From positions 1 to 64,000 of the forward strand of contig NZ_JAODUA010000023.1 of the NCBI RefSeq assembly GCF_025399895.1: DNA of 64,000 bases, in the 5' to 3' direction. This DNA is from Streptomyces sp. ASQP_92. GTDB taxonomy: Bacteria; Actinomycetota; Actinomycetes; Streptomycetales; Streptomycetaceae. The notes under the pieces were generated by a model. The model made no database searches and had not been told where the DNA came from. It saw only the letters and a list, made by a program, of their open reading frames with translations. The first letter of the stretch is position 1. Each line of letters starts with the position of its first letter. Made by a program: the position numbers and the translations under genes. This document shows, piece by piece, positions 1 through 8,160 of the stretch.

Positions 1-656
1 CGAATATCCCGCCTCCGGCGGGGAGTTGGGAAAACGGCCTCCGGCCTATTTCCCAACTGCGTTCCTCCGGAACGAACAACAAGGGCGAGTTTTGCGTTCC
101 TCCGGAACGGAACTAGAACGGAACTAGGCTAGTTTTGTAGGTGAGTTGAGTAGTTGTGTGAGGGAGAGTCATGTCTGTTCCCTGAAGGAGGGGTCGGGAA
201 ATCTCCGATTCCCTTTTAGGCGAGGCAGTTGCAATTCAGTATTCCGTGAAAGGAATTACACCACGGAATATGTGTGTGGGCTAGGGCCCCTCCGGGGCCA
301 ACACCCCTGTGCCGGGACAGACCCGAGGGGCGGGCTGCCTCCGGCAGCAGGACACAGTCAGAAGAGAAGCAACAGGAGACACCATCGAGACGTCACCGGA
401 GCCGCCGTAGGAGCCCACGCACAGAACCTCACTGACACACCCTCACAGACCCCACCCACCCACGCGCGGGCACCCCGTGACCGCGCAACCTACAACTACA
501 CGGCTCCATCCCCGCCGCGCCCGCAGACCAAGCCCCACCCTCCTTTTCTTGATCATTGGGCGTAGGGAGTCGGGTAGAAGGGGATGCCTGACCCCCCACC
601 ACACTCCGCAACGGGTCTGAGCTGGTCTTTTCTGCTGTGTGCCGGGATCGGGGTGT
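1..656. other. Hairpin-rich non-coding region at window start
   Basis: I see no credible gene here. The first 350 bases hold six perfect hairpins that share the three-base loop TCC: stems at 8-13/17-22, 36-39/43-46, 60-65/69-74, 95-100/104-109, 285-290/294-299 and 334-339/343-348. The second is nested in an outer 10-bp stem (24-33 with 49-58). A further 9-bp stem without the TCC loop lies at 240-248/262-270. Such density of structure next to a cluster of SSB, ParB-like and anti-restriction-type genes is what one would expect beside an origin of transfer or replication. No relaxase or Rep gene is visible to support either, so the role is inference. Confidence 0.6.
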
Positions 657-712
657 ACCAGATGTTGAACCAGATCCCCGTGCCAGATGGTGTAGCAGAT
701 CCCGTACCAGAT
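657..712 (+). repeat. Five CAGAT iterons upstream of first promoter
   Basis: Five heptamers of consensus (A/G)(C/G)CAGAT start at 657, 669, 682, 694 and 706, a regular spacing of 12-13 bases. They end about 20 bases before the -35 of the promoter at 733. Regular one-turn spacing and this position suggest an operator or a replication/partition iteron set bound by an element-encoded protein. The binding protein is unknown. Confidence 0.6.
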
Positions 713-732
713 ACGGAGGTTCGGTGTGTTGC

Positions 733-788
733 TTCACTTCCGGGCACTCTTCCACTATTATTGAAGACGCCGAAGGGGTTGGCACCCC
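733..788 (+). promoter_or_regulatory. Shared promoter module, copy 1
   Basis: The -35 is about 733-738 (TTCACT) and the -10 is 756-761 (TATTAT). The -10 lies inside the 18-base core CTTCCACTATTATTGAAG (749-766), whose ends pair (CTTC/GAAG). A leader hairpin follows at 775-779/784-788. The first gene starts at 824, so the leader is about 55 nt. Confidence 0.7.
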
Positions 789-823
789 AGACGCTGCCGA
801 ACCATCAACAGAGAGGCACCATC

Positions 824-1195
824 ATGGAGATCACGATCTCTGAGGGAATCGTCCGCCGCACCGAGGGCGGACAGGGTGCGCCGAACACTCCGCAGGCGAT
901 CCAGGCGCGCACTATCGCCAACTTCCTTCCGCTGCACTGCCAGCGCGCCGGAGCGAAGATCGTGCACAATGTCGACGCCCGGTACACCGGCATTCGCATG
1001 GAGACGAGTGCAGGCCCGGTAATCATCGAAATGCCGACGGAAGCTGGCGGCGTGTTCCGGGTCGTTCAGGAATTCATCGAGCCGGTCAACGGGAAGACGG
1101 AGCGGGAATTGGTCCGCTTCCCTCAGATCTACAAGGCTCAGGGGATCGCGTACATGACGTCTGAGTTCCTGCGCAGTCGCGGGTTCCTCGGCTAG
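824..1195 (+). CDS. Conserved hypothetical protein, first gene of the arm
   Basis: This is a 123-residue protein I do not recognise. It is acidic to neutral and has no signal peptide or membrane segment. The frame is open further upstream, but ATG 824 is preferred because it follows the promoter at 733-761 and its leader hairpin. It is the only gene between promoter copies 1 and 2, and the next intergenic hairpin begins only 15 bases after its stop, so it is probably monocistronic. Its place immediately beside the hairpin and iteron region suggests an early-expressed protein of the element. Function unknown. Confidence 0.65.
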   Translation: MEITISEGIVRRTEGGQGAPNTPQAIQARTIANFLPLHCQRAGAKIVHNVDARYTGIRMETSAGPVIIEMPTEAGGVFRVVQEFIEPVNGKTERELVRFPQIYKAQGIAYMTSEFLRSRGFLG

Positions 1196-1209
1196 TACCT
1201 CACGCGAAG

Positions 1210-1282
1210 GATGCGGGGAGGGGGGGTTCCCCTCCCCGCATCTTCCACTATTATTGAAGTCATCGGGGAGCGGCACTCCCCG
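1210..1282 (+). promoter_or_regulatory. Shared promoter module, copy 2, with terminator-like hairpin
   Basis: A perfect 14-bp stem (1210-1223 with 1229-1242) follows the stop of the first gene. It encloses a -35-like TTCCCC (1227-1232), 16 bases before TATTAT (1249-1254). The core CTTCCACTATTATTGAAG is identical to copy 1 (1242-1259). A leader hairpin lies at 1264-1270/1276-1282, before the DUF932 gene at 1321. The upstream hairpin may serve both as terminator and as promoter structure. Confidence 0.7.
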
Positions 1283-1320
1283 ACACCGCCGAACATCAAC
1301 TCCGTTGAGGGGAACCACAC

Positions 1321-2484
1321 ATGACCCAGCAGGCGACCGAAAACGCGATCTCCCGCACGGCCCGCACCGACACCCGCAATGCCGACCTGAACGACTTGGC
1401 CCGCATCCTGAAGGACCAGCACGGCCGCAAGGTCGACATCGTCACCCCCGCGTCCGCGCTCGGCGTCCAGGACGGAAGCCTGACCGTGCGCGGTGTAGAG
1501 GCGATCATCGACGAGGACGGAGTGACCGACCCGAACGGTTTCTACCGTCCGACCGCCGTCGCGGAAGAGGGCCTCTCGGCGAAGCTGCGCATCCCGGTCG
1601 GCTACCTGCGCCGGATGCGGGTGGAGAACCTGCCGCTGTACGACCTGAACGTTGCCGGGTGGCTGGAGCAGGAGCCCGAGCGCCGCTTCCTGCTCCGCAC
1701 GTTCAAGGGCGATGACGGAGGGCAAGGCGTTGCACGGGCCTTCCTGTCCGACAGTTACAAGCTCATCGACAACTTTGATCTCCTGGTGGCCGCGCTGGAC
1801 GGTGTCCGCAGGTCGGGTCACCCGGTGAAGGTGACCGGGTGTGACCTGACAGACCGCCGGATGTACGTCCGAGTGGAGTCGGAGACGGTCGCCGTGCAGG
1901 CTCGCGAGCTGCTGAAGGGGTACCGCTCCCCTTACACCGGGCAGACCGGCGACGAACTGCCCCTCGTCTCTGCCGGGTTCCTGATCACCAACAGCGAAGT
2001 CGGAGACGGAGCGTTCACCATCACGCCCCGCGCCGTGGTTCGGGTCTGTGAGAACGGCCTGACGATGACGAAGGACGTCATGCGTGCCGTGCACCTGGGC
2101 GGGAAGCAGGACGAAGGCATCGTCCAGTGGTCCGGTGCCACTCAGCGCAAGATGCTGGAATTGATCGCGGCCAAGACCACCGACGCCGTGACGCAGTTCC
2201 TCTCCCCCGCGTACGTCGAGACCAAGCTGCGAGCGCTGGAAGGCGCAGCCGGACGCCCGGTCACCGACCCGGTCAAGACCATCGAGGTCGTGTCCAAGCA
2301 GCTCAACATCACGGACACCGTGCGCGACAGCATCCTCGGCCACTTCATCCAGGGCGGGCAGCTCACCGCCGGAGGGGTCATGCAGGCCATCACCTCTGTT
2401 GCCCAGACCCTGCCCGACGCCGACGCGGCGCACGAGCTGGAGGGCCGTGCCCTGCCCGCCCTCGCGGCCGCCGCCGCTCTCTAG
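1321..2484 (+). CDS. DUF932 domain protein (phage/plasmid-like)
   Basis: This 387-residue protein has the features of the DUF932 family of phage and plasmid proteins. A central region (about residues 90-300) carries motifs such as GVARAFLSDSYKLIDN and GFLITNSEVGDGAF, followed by RVCENGLTM. DUF932 proteins are widespread on mobile elements and their biochemical role is not established. The start ATG 1321 follows a GAGGGG element and the shared promoter copy 2. It heads a run of co-directional small genes up to about 6.7 kb. The C-terminus is Ala-rich. Family assignment is fairly secure, function is not. Confidence 0.8.
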   Translation: MTQQATENAISRTARTDTRNADLNDLARILKDQHGRKVDIVTPASALGVQDGSLTVRGVEAIIDEDGVTDPNGFYRPTAVAEEGLSAKLRIPVGYLRRMRVENLPLYDLNVAGWLEQEPERRFLLRTFKGDDGGQGVARAFLSDSYKLIDNFDLLVAALDGVRRSGHPVKVTGCDLTDRRMYVRVESETVAVQARELLKGYRSPYTGQTGDELPLVSAGFLITNSEVGDGAFTITPRAVVRVCENGLTMTKDVMRAVHLGGKQDEGIVQWSGATQRKMLELIAAKTTDAVTQFLSPAYVETKLRALEGAAGRPVTDPVKTIEVVSKQLNITDTVRDSILGHFIQGGQLTAGGVMQAITSVAQTLPDADAAHELEGRALPALAAAAAL

Positions 2485-2550
2485 TCACCCTCCCCAGCCC
2501 CGGGGAGAACAGCTCTCCCCGGGGCCCATCCGGCAGACCGAAGGATCGCC

Positions 2551-2745
2551 ATGGCTGACTACTGCACCAATAAGCGCCCTGCCACCGGGAGTGTCCGGCA
2601 GCTGCGCACTGCGCACCTGGGGAGCAAGTTCTCGAAGATGCACGGCCGTTGGGTCGGCGACTGCCCCGAGTGCGGCCGCCAGGGTCTCGGTGTCACGGCT
2701 CAGGACAACCTGCCCCGTCACAAGCCGATGACCGCCAACGCCTGA
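2551..2745 (+). CDS. Small CxxC protein
   Basis: A 64-residue basic protein with a single CPECG knuckle near residue 38 and another Cys at residue 5. It could bind zinc but has only three Cys. The ATG follows GAAGGA at a good distance. It lies in the operon after the DUF932 gene. I do not recognise the family. Confidence 0.55.
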   Translation: MADYCTNKRPATGSVRQLRTAHLGSKFSKMHGRWVGDCPECGRQGLGVTAQDNLPRHKPMTANA

Positions 2746-2893
2746 CCCGCAAGGCGTGCGCGCGCTGATCCGTGGCGGCTCGCACGCCTTGCCCTTCCCA
2801 TCGGGGGCGCCGCACCCCGGGGTGCGGCGCCCCCCTCTCCCCGAGCGTCGTACAACGGCGCGCGCATCAACTAGCCCCGCTGGAGGCTCCGCC

Positions 2894-3004
2894 ATGCCTG
2901 AAAACAACGACGGCCCCGTTCCCCCCGCCGTGCCGCGCCCCCGCCACCCCTTCGATGCTCCCGCGCCCCGCATCCCCTCCCAGGGGCGCCCGCACGAGGA
3001 GTAG
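2894..3004 (+). CDS. Very small Pro-rich ORF
   Basis: A 36-codon ORF with a strong ribosome binding site (GGAGG, 7 bases before ATG 2894) and co-directional neighbours. The product is rich in proline and arginine with no recognisable motif. The ribosome binding site is the main support. It could equally be a translated leader for the next gene at 3062. Confidence 0.35.
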   Translation: MPENNDGPVPPAVPRPRHPFDAPAPRIPSQGRPHEE

Positions 3005-3061
3005 TCCCGCTCCCGCCGGCCGAAGGCTGCCCGCGCTCACCGCCCCCGAGGAGGCACCGCC

Positions 3062-3553
3062 ATGAACCACCACGAGATGGAGTTCCACCGCCCCACCGCC
3101 CCCGCGAACACCGACTCAGCAAGTCTGCGGCGTGCTGTCACCGCCCTTTCGCGTCTGCTTGCTGTGCTTGGCCCCGGTGAGCACCACATCGTGGGTTCTC
3201 GCGGTTTCGCAGATGTCGCTGCCGCGCACATCACACTCGCCCCGCTCAGTACGGGAATGGTCATTTCCCACAGTCCGCTAGAGACGATGGAGCTCACCGC
3301 AGTGCTCGCTCGGGCGTTCAGCGATCCCAAGGGGATGGGGGGCGGACTGGTCGTGCGCACCCAGGCTTCCCGGGGCGAGGGGGAGCGGGTCCGAGGGTGG
3401 CGGCTGCGGGATGGCTGGCTGCTCCCGCTCACCGAGGGAGAGGTGTTCTCGGCGTATTGCACAGATGCGCTGACAGGTGACCCCCTCTCCCCTGAGTCCG
3501 ACGTCGAGTACAGCGCGGGTCTGTCGATTCCCACCCCGGAAGAGATCTCCTAG
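3062..3553 (+). CDS. Hypothetical protein
   Basis: 163 residues; ATG 3062 sits after GAGGAGG. No signal peptide, membrane span or known motif. The N-terminal half looks like a small alpha/beta domain and the C-terminus is acidic. It belongs to the DUF932-led co-directional set. Function not recognised. Confidence 0.6.
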   Translation: MNHHEMEFHRPTAPANTDSASLRRAVTALSRLLAVLGPGEHHIVGSRGFADVAAAHITLAPLSTGMVISHSPLETMELTAVLARAFSDPKGMGGGLVVRTQASRGEGERVRGWRLRDGWLLPLTEGEVFSAYCTDALTGDPLSPESDVEYSAGLSIPTPEEIS

Positions 3554-3599
3554 TCCGCTCCGCTACCGGCCACCGGCGCCACCTGCTCACCGGCATGGG

Positions 3600-3770
3600 G
3601 ACGCCGGACCGGCTGCCGAGCGCAGCGCCACCCCCGTCCGGCGCGAAGCGCGGGACATTCGCCAGCGCGCAGCGCGGGGCCCGCACTGCCTTCAGCAGTG
3701 AGCGCAGCGAACTGCCCTCCCTGGAACAGCGCGCAGCGCTAGGCCCACCCGCTCCGCGGGGACCAGTGAG
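3600..3770. repeat. Cluster of GCGNAGC mini-hairpin motifs
   Basis: The 282-base gap between 3553 and 3836 has no gene but is filled with short inverted units built on GCGCAGCG or GCGAAGC. One is AGCGC-GCA-GCGCT near 3728. GCGNAGC sequences are known to form unusually stable DNA mini-hairpins. They could be an intramolecular structure, a protein target or repeat debris. Confidence 0.45.
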
Positions 3771-3835
3771 GCCGCCCCGCTCCCCCTGCGCCTCTTGTCA
3801 TCTGCCCGACCCGTTCTCTCACTTGAGGAGGCTCC

Positions 3836-4483
3836 ATGCCCACCACCCTCACCGTGCCGCTCCTCGACCTCACCGCCCTGCGGCGCGGCTACACCGCGTA
3901 CAACATCACGGCAGCCCTGAAAGCCATTGGCCACATCGTCGGCCAGGGCTGGACTCCGCTTGCTCCCTATCCCGGTTCGGACACGTTGTGGCTCGTGCGG
4001 TGCGAACTGTGTGACACGGTAGGCCTACGGTTCTACTCCCACCTGCGCCGGGGACGGCCGCTGAAGCGGCATCCGGGATGCCTCCCTCTCGCCGAGCAGG
4101 CCGCCGCCCTGGCCGCGCTGCCCACCACCCCCCGGGCCGTGTTCCGGGTCGAGGAGATCCTGCGCGAGGCGCTCACCGCAGCAGGCCATGACACCCGCGT
4201 CTTGCAGGCCCGCGAAGCACTGGTGGTTCGGCTGCCCGGTGGACCGGCGGAGATCTGGATCAACGGCACCGGCGCCAGCATCGGATACGAGCCGGACGAG
4301 CACACCGGATGGATGGCTGTGTTTCGGCCGGACGGCGACGACACGTGCGGCCCCGACGGGCAGCTCCTGTACCGCTCCGACAGCCGCACGTTCGGCGCGG
4401 ACACCGAAGGCCTTGTGAAGGCCGTCCGGGGCCGCGCCGCCACGTACGCCGCCGAGCAGGCCGCATCGGCGGAGGCCGCCTGA
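3836..4483 (+). CDS. Hypothetical protein with possible Cys/His site
   Basis: 215 residues, starting at ATG 3836 after GAGGAGG. The N-terminal 80 residues contain RCELCDTVGLRFYSHLRRG followed by HPGC, a CxxC plus His/Cys arrangement that could bind zinc. The C-terminal half is a mixed alpha/beta region ending in an Ala-rich helix. It is part of the DUF932-led cluster. Family not recognised. Confidence 0.6.
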   Translation: MPTTLTVPLLDLTALRRGYTAYNITAALKAIGHIVGQGWTPLAPYPGSDTLWLVRCELCDTVGLRFYSHLRRGRPLKRHPGCLPLAEQAAALAALPTTPRAVFRVEEILREALTAAGHDTRVLQAREALVVRLPGGPAEIWINGTGASIGYEPDEHTGWMAVFRPDGDDTCGPDGQLLYRSDSRTFGADTEGLVKAVRGRAATYAAEQAASAEAA

Positions 4484-4567
4484 TCCGGCACCCCTCCCCG
4501 CAGGTAGGGGCCGCACTTCGCGCCCCTACCTGCCACCCCACCCGCGATCTGCCCTCCAGGAGTTGTG

Positions 4568-5371
4568 ATGTTCAGTCTTGCGACCGCATCCGGGCCCGTC
4601 CGCATCGTGCCGGCCGAACCGGACCCCAGCGGCGCCGTCCGCTACGCCCTCACGGGCGCGGTGAAGGGCACCGTGCACGTAGTCGCCTCGCACAACCCGC
4701 GCCAGTGGGACGACTTCCGCGCGCTGCGCATCAGTCTCGGATCCGAGAACGGCATGCGAGTCATGCCCGCCGAGCCCCTGCCCCGTATTCGTGGGCGCGC
4801 CTACACCGGGGTCATGACCCGCATCCTGTCCGAGCCCGCCGACCAACCCGACTCTTGGAGGGTGAGCCCGTCCGGGCTGCGGGATCTCTTTGACCGCGAC
4901 GCACCGCCCCAGGCCGCAGCCACCCTGCACGCTGTCATGCGCGCATGCGGCGAGCACTACGCGGCCCGGGATGATCTGCCGGATCTGCAAAGCCTTGCCC
5001 GGTGGCTGGAAGCACCCATGCTGTGCGGGTGGCTTGAGCCGATGATCAGCACCGCACGGGCGCACGTCGCTCGGTACCAGCGGGACGAGCTCCAGCACCG
5101 GCAGGATGCGCGGCAGTGCGTCCGAGCGTGGTGGTTGCTGGCACGGCTCGGTGCCGCGCAGCCGTCCCCTCTGCTCGCCTACCTCCTGGGCGGTCACCGG
5201 GACTCTCTTGCTCACCGCGCCAGCTATCTGCCGCGCTGGGCCGAGATCAGCGCTACCGGCGCCGCCGACGTACAGCGCCGCCTCACGCATTTCATGTCCG
5301 AGTACGAGCAGCTGCGCCACCGCGGCCGCACACCGCTGCGCGTGGTCCGCGCCGCGCAGTGCGCCTCCTGA
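4568..5371 (+). CDS. Hypothetical protein
   Basis: 267 residues. GTG 4565 and ATG 4568 are adjacent. ATG 4568 is preferred because the AGGAG at 4558-4562 is only two bases from the GTG. The first 80 residues look beta-rich and the remainder is helical with many Arg and Trp. No known motif. It is co-directional and closely spaced with its neighbours. Confidence 0.6.
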   Translation: MFSLATASGPVRIVPAEPDPSGAVRYALTGAVKGTVHVVASHNPRQWDDFRALRISLGSENGMRVMPAEPLPRIRGRAYTGVMTRILSEPADQPDSWRVSPSGLRDLFDRDAPPQAAATLHAVMRACGEHYAARDDLPDLQSLARWLEAPMLCGWLEPMISTARAHVARYQRDELQHRQDARQCVRAWWLLARLGAAQPSPLLAYLLGGHRDSLAHRASYLPRWAEISATGAADVQRRLTHFMSEYEQLRHRGRTPLRVVRAAQCAS

Positions 5372-5429
5372 CCCGATCACCCACCAGGCGGGCCCACTCC
5401 ACTGCCCCTTGATCACACTGGAGACCCTC

Positions 5430-6701
5430 ATGCGCTTGCTCACCGCATCCGAACTCACCGCGCTCGCCGGGCAGGTGGCCACCCAGTTGGGAAGCCAGTG
5501 CCACGTTCTGCCCGACGACCGCCAGGACGACGCCGTCCGGATCGTCGACGACGAAGGGCGCGCCCTGATCCTGTACCAGGAAGAGGCGAAGCCGGAGCGG
5601 CTGTTCCTCACCGCTTGCCTGCCCGAGGCCGCCACCGCGCAGGGATTCGCCCTCCGTCCTGTCACCGTCGCGGCCAGCAGCGCAGCAGCGCACGTGGCCG
5701 CGCACATCCGTCGGCGTCTTCTGCCCGCGCTCGCCCAGGTCCTGGCCGATTACGAGAAGCGCCCCACGCCGCAGGCACCAACCGCCACCACCGAATCCGC
5801 GTCTGATCCCGCTCCGGCCCTCGCCGACGTCCTGGACGCATTCGCCTCGCCCTACATCCCGGGCCGGTGCGACGGGTGGGTGATCGGCGAGCTTGTCAGT
5901 CGCCGCCGCTCCCTGCCCGCCGTCTGGTGGCAGACCCTCGCCGCCCCAGACGACAACTGCCGCCTCGGAACGGACGGCCGAGGTATGGTCCCCTTCCTCG
6001 GGGATGCGCTGCGCCGTGCAGGATTCCACACGACCGAGCCGCGGCACGGTCGTTGCGTGTACGTCGCCCCGCCGCGGCCGGAACTGCCGCATCCCCGCTA
6101 CACGCTGCGGACCTCTGCGGGGCGCAGCGGCTCTTGGGACGTAGTGGACAGGTACACCGGAGCGGCAATCCGCAGTTCCTCCGATCTGGAACGCGCCGGG
6201 TACTTCGCCGAGCAGTTGGAGTCTGAGCACGGCGTTCAGCGGGAGTCGCGGGTTGCTTCGCTGGAGCTGCCGGGCATTCAGACTGGCGCTGCGGAGTCGA
6301 CTCTGCTGCGTGTGGTTGCCGTCCTGCTCGCGCGGCAAGGGTTCATCCCGTACGGCCTGGACTGCGTCGACCATGCGGACGTTCCCGGCTTCCTGGCGCT
6401 GGCCTCCCCCGTCAGGCCCGGCCAGGTGGAGGTACACCGGGTGCTGGAGCCGTGGGGGAGCGGACGGCCGGCGCCGGGGGGTGGTGCCCTCGGTGCCGGG
6501 CATCGCTTCGACCGCGACCTCGCTTCCTACGCCCGGTGCCTGACAGCGTCTGGGTTTCAGGCAGTAGTAGACCGCGACCGCGTGCGGGCGGAGTTCACCG
6601 TAGGGCCCACGCTGCTCGGCGGTCCCGGCGACGCTCGTGCCGGGGAAGAGGCTGCGGCGCGGCTGCCCGTGTGGATCAGGCCCACTGAGTGGAGCCAGTA
6701 G
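5430..6701 (+). CDS. Hypothetical protein, repeated alpha/beta units
   Basis: A 423-residue protein. The frame is open much further upstream, but ATG 5430 follows a GGAG site and lies just after the previous gene, so the longer version is rejected. Residues 1-110, 140-210 and about 330-420 look like separate small domains joined by Pro/Ala linkers. No catalytic motif is recognised. It is the last gene before promoter copy 3, so it probably ends the DUF932-led unit. Confidence 0.6.
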   Translation: MRLLTASELTALAGQVATQLGSQCHVLPDDRQDDAVRIVDDEGRALILYQEEAKPERLFLTACLPEAATAQGFALRPVTVAASSAAAHVAAHIRRRLLPALAQVLADYEKRPTPQAPTATTESASDPAPALADVLDAFASPYIPGRCDGWVIGELVSRRRSLPAVWWQTLAAPDDNCRLGTDGRGMVPFLGDALRRAGFHTTEPRHGRCVYVAPPRPELPHPRYTLRTSAGRSGSWDVVDRYTGAAIRSSSDLERAGYFAEQLESEHGVQRESRVASLELPGIQTGAAESTLLRVVAVLLARQGFIPYGLDCVDHADVPGFLALASPVRPGQVEVHRVLEPWGSGRPAPGGGALGAGHRFDRDLASYARCLTASGFQAVVDRDRVRAEFTVGPTLLGGPGDARAGEEAAARLPVWIRPTEWSQ

Positions 6702-6741
6702 CCCGGCGCCTGAGCGGTTCCGCACGGATCAAAGGGGGGGG

Positions 6742-6815
6742 TTCACACCCACCAATGTTCCACTATTATTGGAGATGCGGCGAGAGGCCGACTTCCCCTC
6801 CGAGCCCCTCGCCGC
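6742..6815 (+). promoter_or_regulatory. Shared promoter module, copy 3
   Basis: TTCACA (6742-6747) lies 16 bases before TATTAT (6764-6769). The core differs from the others at both ends (GTTCCACTATTATTGGAG, 6757-6774) but keeps the central block intact. A leader hairpin with an 8-bp stem (6777-6784/6808-6815) precedes the gene at 6866. Confidence 0.7.
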
Positions 6816-6865
6816 TCCCCCGCCACGCGATGCCATCCGGTGCACTGTGCCCCCTTGGAGACGAC

Positions 6866-7210
6866 ATGCTGCGCACCCTCCTGCGTGCCCTCATCCGCCC
6901 CCGCTCGATTCTGATCCGCACGTCCAGCCGGTGGCTGGCGCTGCCCCCGATCGCACGGGACTTCCTGCCCGAAGCCACAGCCGAGGAAGCAGTGGCCTAC
7001 AACCGGGCCCGCAAGGCCGCAGCGATCACCCTGTACCTGTTCCGCGCGGGAAGGCCCGCATCATGCCGCGCCCACGACATCGAGGCCGCCGCCACCGCCC
7101 TCGGCTGGGTCACCGTCTCGGCGGAAACCCGAGCAGCCATCCGCGCGAACCTCGGCGTCCTGTACGCCGATTCGGAGATCTGGCGCAGTTCACCGGCGGC
7201 ACAGCGGTGA
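6866..7210 (+). CDS. Small basic hypothetical protein
   Basis: 114 residues, starting at ATG 6866 after TTGGAG, about 100 bases downstream of promoter copy 3. The product is Arg- and Ala-rich and mostly helical. The sequence about residues 40-95 resembles a compact helical domain. Its stop overlaps the start of the next gene (GTGA). Function unknown. Confidence 0.5.
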   Translation: MLRTLLRALIRPRSILIRTSSRWLALPPIARDFLPEATAEEAVAYNRARKAAAITLYLFRAGRPASCRAHDIEAAATALGWVTVSAETRAAIRANLGVLYADSEIWRSSPAAQR

Positions 7211-7377
7211 CGCCGCAACAGCACTCAGGGCGGGTCTTTCTTCCCGAGGACTTCGACGAGCCGTGCGAGGACTGCCAGGCCCCGGCCGGAGCCTACTGCC
7301 GCCCCGGGTGCGGGTCCGGCTACACCGCCGACGACGCCCGCGCGGACGCACAGGAGCGGACCGAGAACCCTGCTTGA
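7207..7377 (+). CDS. Small four-Cys protein
   Basis: 56 residues from GTG 7207, whose first bases overlap the TGA of the upstream gene, implying translational coupling. It contains CEDCQAPAGAYCRPGC, a CxxC-x7-CxxxC arrangement seen in many small Streptomyces zinc-binding proteins. Function unknown, but the coupling and Cys pattern make it a credible gene. Confidence 0.5.
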   Translation: MTPQQHSGRVFLPEDFDEPCEDCQAPAGAYCRPGCGSGYTADDARADAQERTENPA

Positions 7378-7440
7378 CGCTGACCCAGCCGCCTCCCAAG
7401 CCGGCCCCGGCACTACCACTTCTTAACAAGGAGCTGTCCG

Positions 7441-7818
7441 ATGCGACTTGCCAACCTGCCCGCAGGGACCGTCATCCTGACGGCCCCCGTCGCCACCGTC
7501 GAGGCTGGAGAGCTGGTCGAGGGCGACCTCATCACCATCGACGGGAGCACGGTCACCGTGACCGGCACCGAGCCGTGCGACCTGCCCGGGATGGTCCGGC
7601 TCTTCATCAGCTACCGCCCGTACGACAACGACATCATCCGTTGTCAAGGGTGGGTCCTGCCAGCCAACGCCTGCTTCACCCCGCTCCGGCTGCTGCGCAC
7701 CGACCGCGTTACCTGCGTGCCGTGCAGCACCACGTATGACGTTCGGGTCGACCGTGCGAGCGAGGGCCGCATCCGCTCGTGGGTCTGCTTGATTCACGCC
7801 GCCCTGCCCGTCAGCTGA
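7441..7818 (+). CDS. Hypothetical beta-rich protein
   Basis: 125 residues with AAGGAG eight bases before ATG 7441. The N-terminal half looks like a small beta-barrel (repeated Val/Thr/Gly strands). A CVPC pair lies near residue 94. No known family. It is co-directional with the promoter copy 3 unit. Confidence 0.6.
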   Translation: MRLANLPAGTVILTAPVATVEAGELVEGDLITIDGSTVTVTGTEPCDLPGMVRLFISYRPYDNDIIRCQGWVLPANACFTPLRLLRTDRVTCVPCSTTYDVRVDRASEGRIRSWVCLIHAALPVS

Positions 7819-8160
7819 AACGACAACAGGAGACGGCCCCCGGCCCCGCAAGTCCCCTGCCTGTACCGCCGTCGGCGTACAGCGGACCCGCGAACCCGCA
7901 CCCCCAAGAGAACCCAGCGCTCCAACGCCCGTTACCGAACCGCCCGAAAAGACCCCGCGCGACGGCCGGTGCCAGTTCTGCGACTGCCGAGGCGGAATCG
8001 CACCGAGGGCGCCACGCCCTGCCGCGCCGCTCGTCCATCCCCCGGAAAGCAAGCCTCCCCGGTCACTCCGTAGCGACCCGGTGACCGATCCGACGGCCCC
8101 CTCACACCAGCGGACAACTACGAGTGCCTGTCCGCCACCCCGCCATGCCTGGAGGACCCC
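7819..8160. other. 342-base gap without a confident gene
   Basis: Reading frames are open on both strands but none has a good start and ribosome binding site. One frame encodes CQFCDC about 7960-7985, which hints at a decayed or unrecognised small Cys protein. I do not call a gene. Confidence 0.4.

Noticed and set aside
8..348. CRISPR-like array from the repeated CCTCCGG units
   Set aside because: The units are hairpins of differing stem sequence at irregular spacing, without equal-length spacers or cas genes.
3600..3770. A linear-replicon telomere
   Set aside because: The GCGNAGC hairpins recall telomeres, but the segment is internal, inside an operon, and lacks the ordered long palindrome series of Streptomyces ends.
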